Origin: Longimicrobium sp. | Lineage (GTDB): Bacteria; Gemmatimonadota; Gemmatimonadetes; Longimicrobiales; Longimicrobiaceae | NCBI RefSeq assembly: GCF_035474595.1 | Contig: NZ_DATIND010000102.1 | Span: 1 to 33,358 of the forward strand | Length of the DNA: 33,358 nucleotides | Direction: 5' to 3' | Shown here: positions 33,220-33,358 of the stretch, piece after piece | How the letters are laid out: every line of letters begins with the position of its first letter | Position numbering within the stretch: the stretch's first letter is position 1 | Translations under genes and position numbers: made by a program | Notes under the pieces: generated by a model | Told to the model about the DNA's origin: nothing | The model's database searches: none | What the model saw: the letters and a program-made list of their open reading frames with translations, nothing else

Positions 33220-33358
33220 TAACAGGCTGCTAAAAATCGCAATGTACACTTTCGGTCGAAGCGGCACGGCTGTAAATTGCCGTAACCTTCGGCCGGGAGC
33301 ATGGATGCGCGGACGCGAACCAGAGCAGCGGGTGATGTTCAGCTACGTGAACATCGAG
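33220..33358 (+). mobile_element. Left end of an insertion sequence (truncated by the window edge)
   Basis: About 40 bp after the permease stop, sequence composition changes: AACAGGCTGCTAAAAATCGC (about 33221-33240) resembles the terminal repeat of IS1182/IS5-type elements. A transposase reading frame follows. The other end is outside the window, so element length cannot be given. Confidence 0.65.
33305..33358 (+). CDS. Transposase, N-terminal fragment (IS1182/IS5-like, DUF772 type)
   Basis: Eighteen codons are visible, MRGREPEQRVMFSYVNIE, to the window end. This pattern (MRG-x2-x-x-Q-x3-FSYV) is the usual start of transposases of the IS1182 or DUF772 group. GGGAG lies about 7 nt before the ATG. 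The rest of the gene is outside the window, so integrity and activity cannot be judged. Confidence 0.7.
   Translation, partial: MRGREPEQRVMFSYVNIE

Overview
The window is GC-rich, densely coding bacterial chromosome sequence. Its hallmarks are many short dispersed palindromic repeats, several ATGA-coupled operons and a lipoprotein with a plain LLAAC lipobox. A small peptide has a leader like those of lanthipeptide (pinensin-type) precursors. I infer a soil or water Gemmatimonadota, most like the Longimicrobiaceae. This rests on style rather than a marker gene. The only RNA gene is a tRNA-Asn.

Layout. 1-250: a composite of two dispersed repeats (A1+B1). 254-2671 (-): TPR/SLT lytic transglycosylase. 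3175-4149 (+): an unrecognised protein with a His/Cys pattern like clan CD cysteine peptidases. 4321-4505: promoter, tRNA-Asn and terminator. 4793-5376: two small exported or membrane peptides. 5503-9710: a stress-type block of a two-domain universal stress protein, an ECF sigma factor with a zinc anti-sigma factor, a divergent second universal stress protein and a GreA/GreB-fold protein. 9895-11644 (-): an operon of SRPBCC/AHSA1, ArsR and DUF899 proteins joined by ATGA overlaps, with a palindromic candidate operator on its promoter. 11865-13088 (+): a membrane-anchored EEP-family hydrolase. 13602-15061: an exported DinB-like protein and YceH. 15261-17807 (+): UvrA2, a UvrA without the UvrB-binding domain. 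17949-19580 (-): a lower-GC gene of unknown function, followed by a tiny remnant of a second uvrA copy. 20284-25596 (-): a redox and accessory-enzyme cluster (GNAT, RibD-C reductase, aldo/keto reductase, cupin, remnant of another aldo/keto reductase, zinc alcohol dehydrogenase, SDR) with a divergent LysR regulator at 25748-26650. 26845-28421: RibD-C reductase, RiPP-precursor-like peptide and NTF2-like lipoprotein. 28893-33178: a KdpE/KdpD-like two-component pair followed by a KimA-like APC potassium permease. 33220 to the end: the left end of an insertion sequence, cut by the window edge.

How the genes may work together. The ECF/anti-sigma pair with two universal stress proteins and a Gre-type factor looks like a general stress module. 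ArsR probably autoregulates its operon from the 7-2-7 palindrome overlapping the -10 box. KdpDE-like signalling beside a KimA-like transporter, without kdpFABC, suggests a rewired potassium-homeostasis unit. The LysR gene, SDR, zinc dehydrogenase, cupin and aldo/keto reductase resemble clusters that handle aldehydes or quinones.

The most unusual content is the repeat landscape. Five copies of a two-hairpin element share a CAACAAC linker; in one of them both stems are replaced by different but fully paired sequence. Eight copies of a roughly 90-130 bp element carry a core AGGCCGAAGGATCTAT. Three copies of a 12-bp-stem GC hairpin have variable loops. The other candidates for novelty are the low-GC orphan gene beside the uvrA2 scar, the His/Cys protein at 3175, the lanthipeptide-like peptide at 27514 and the CxxC leader fused to DUF899.
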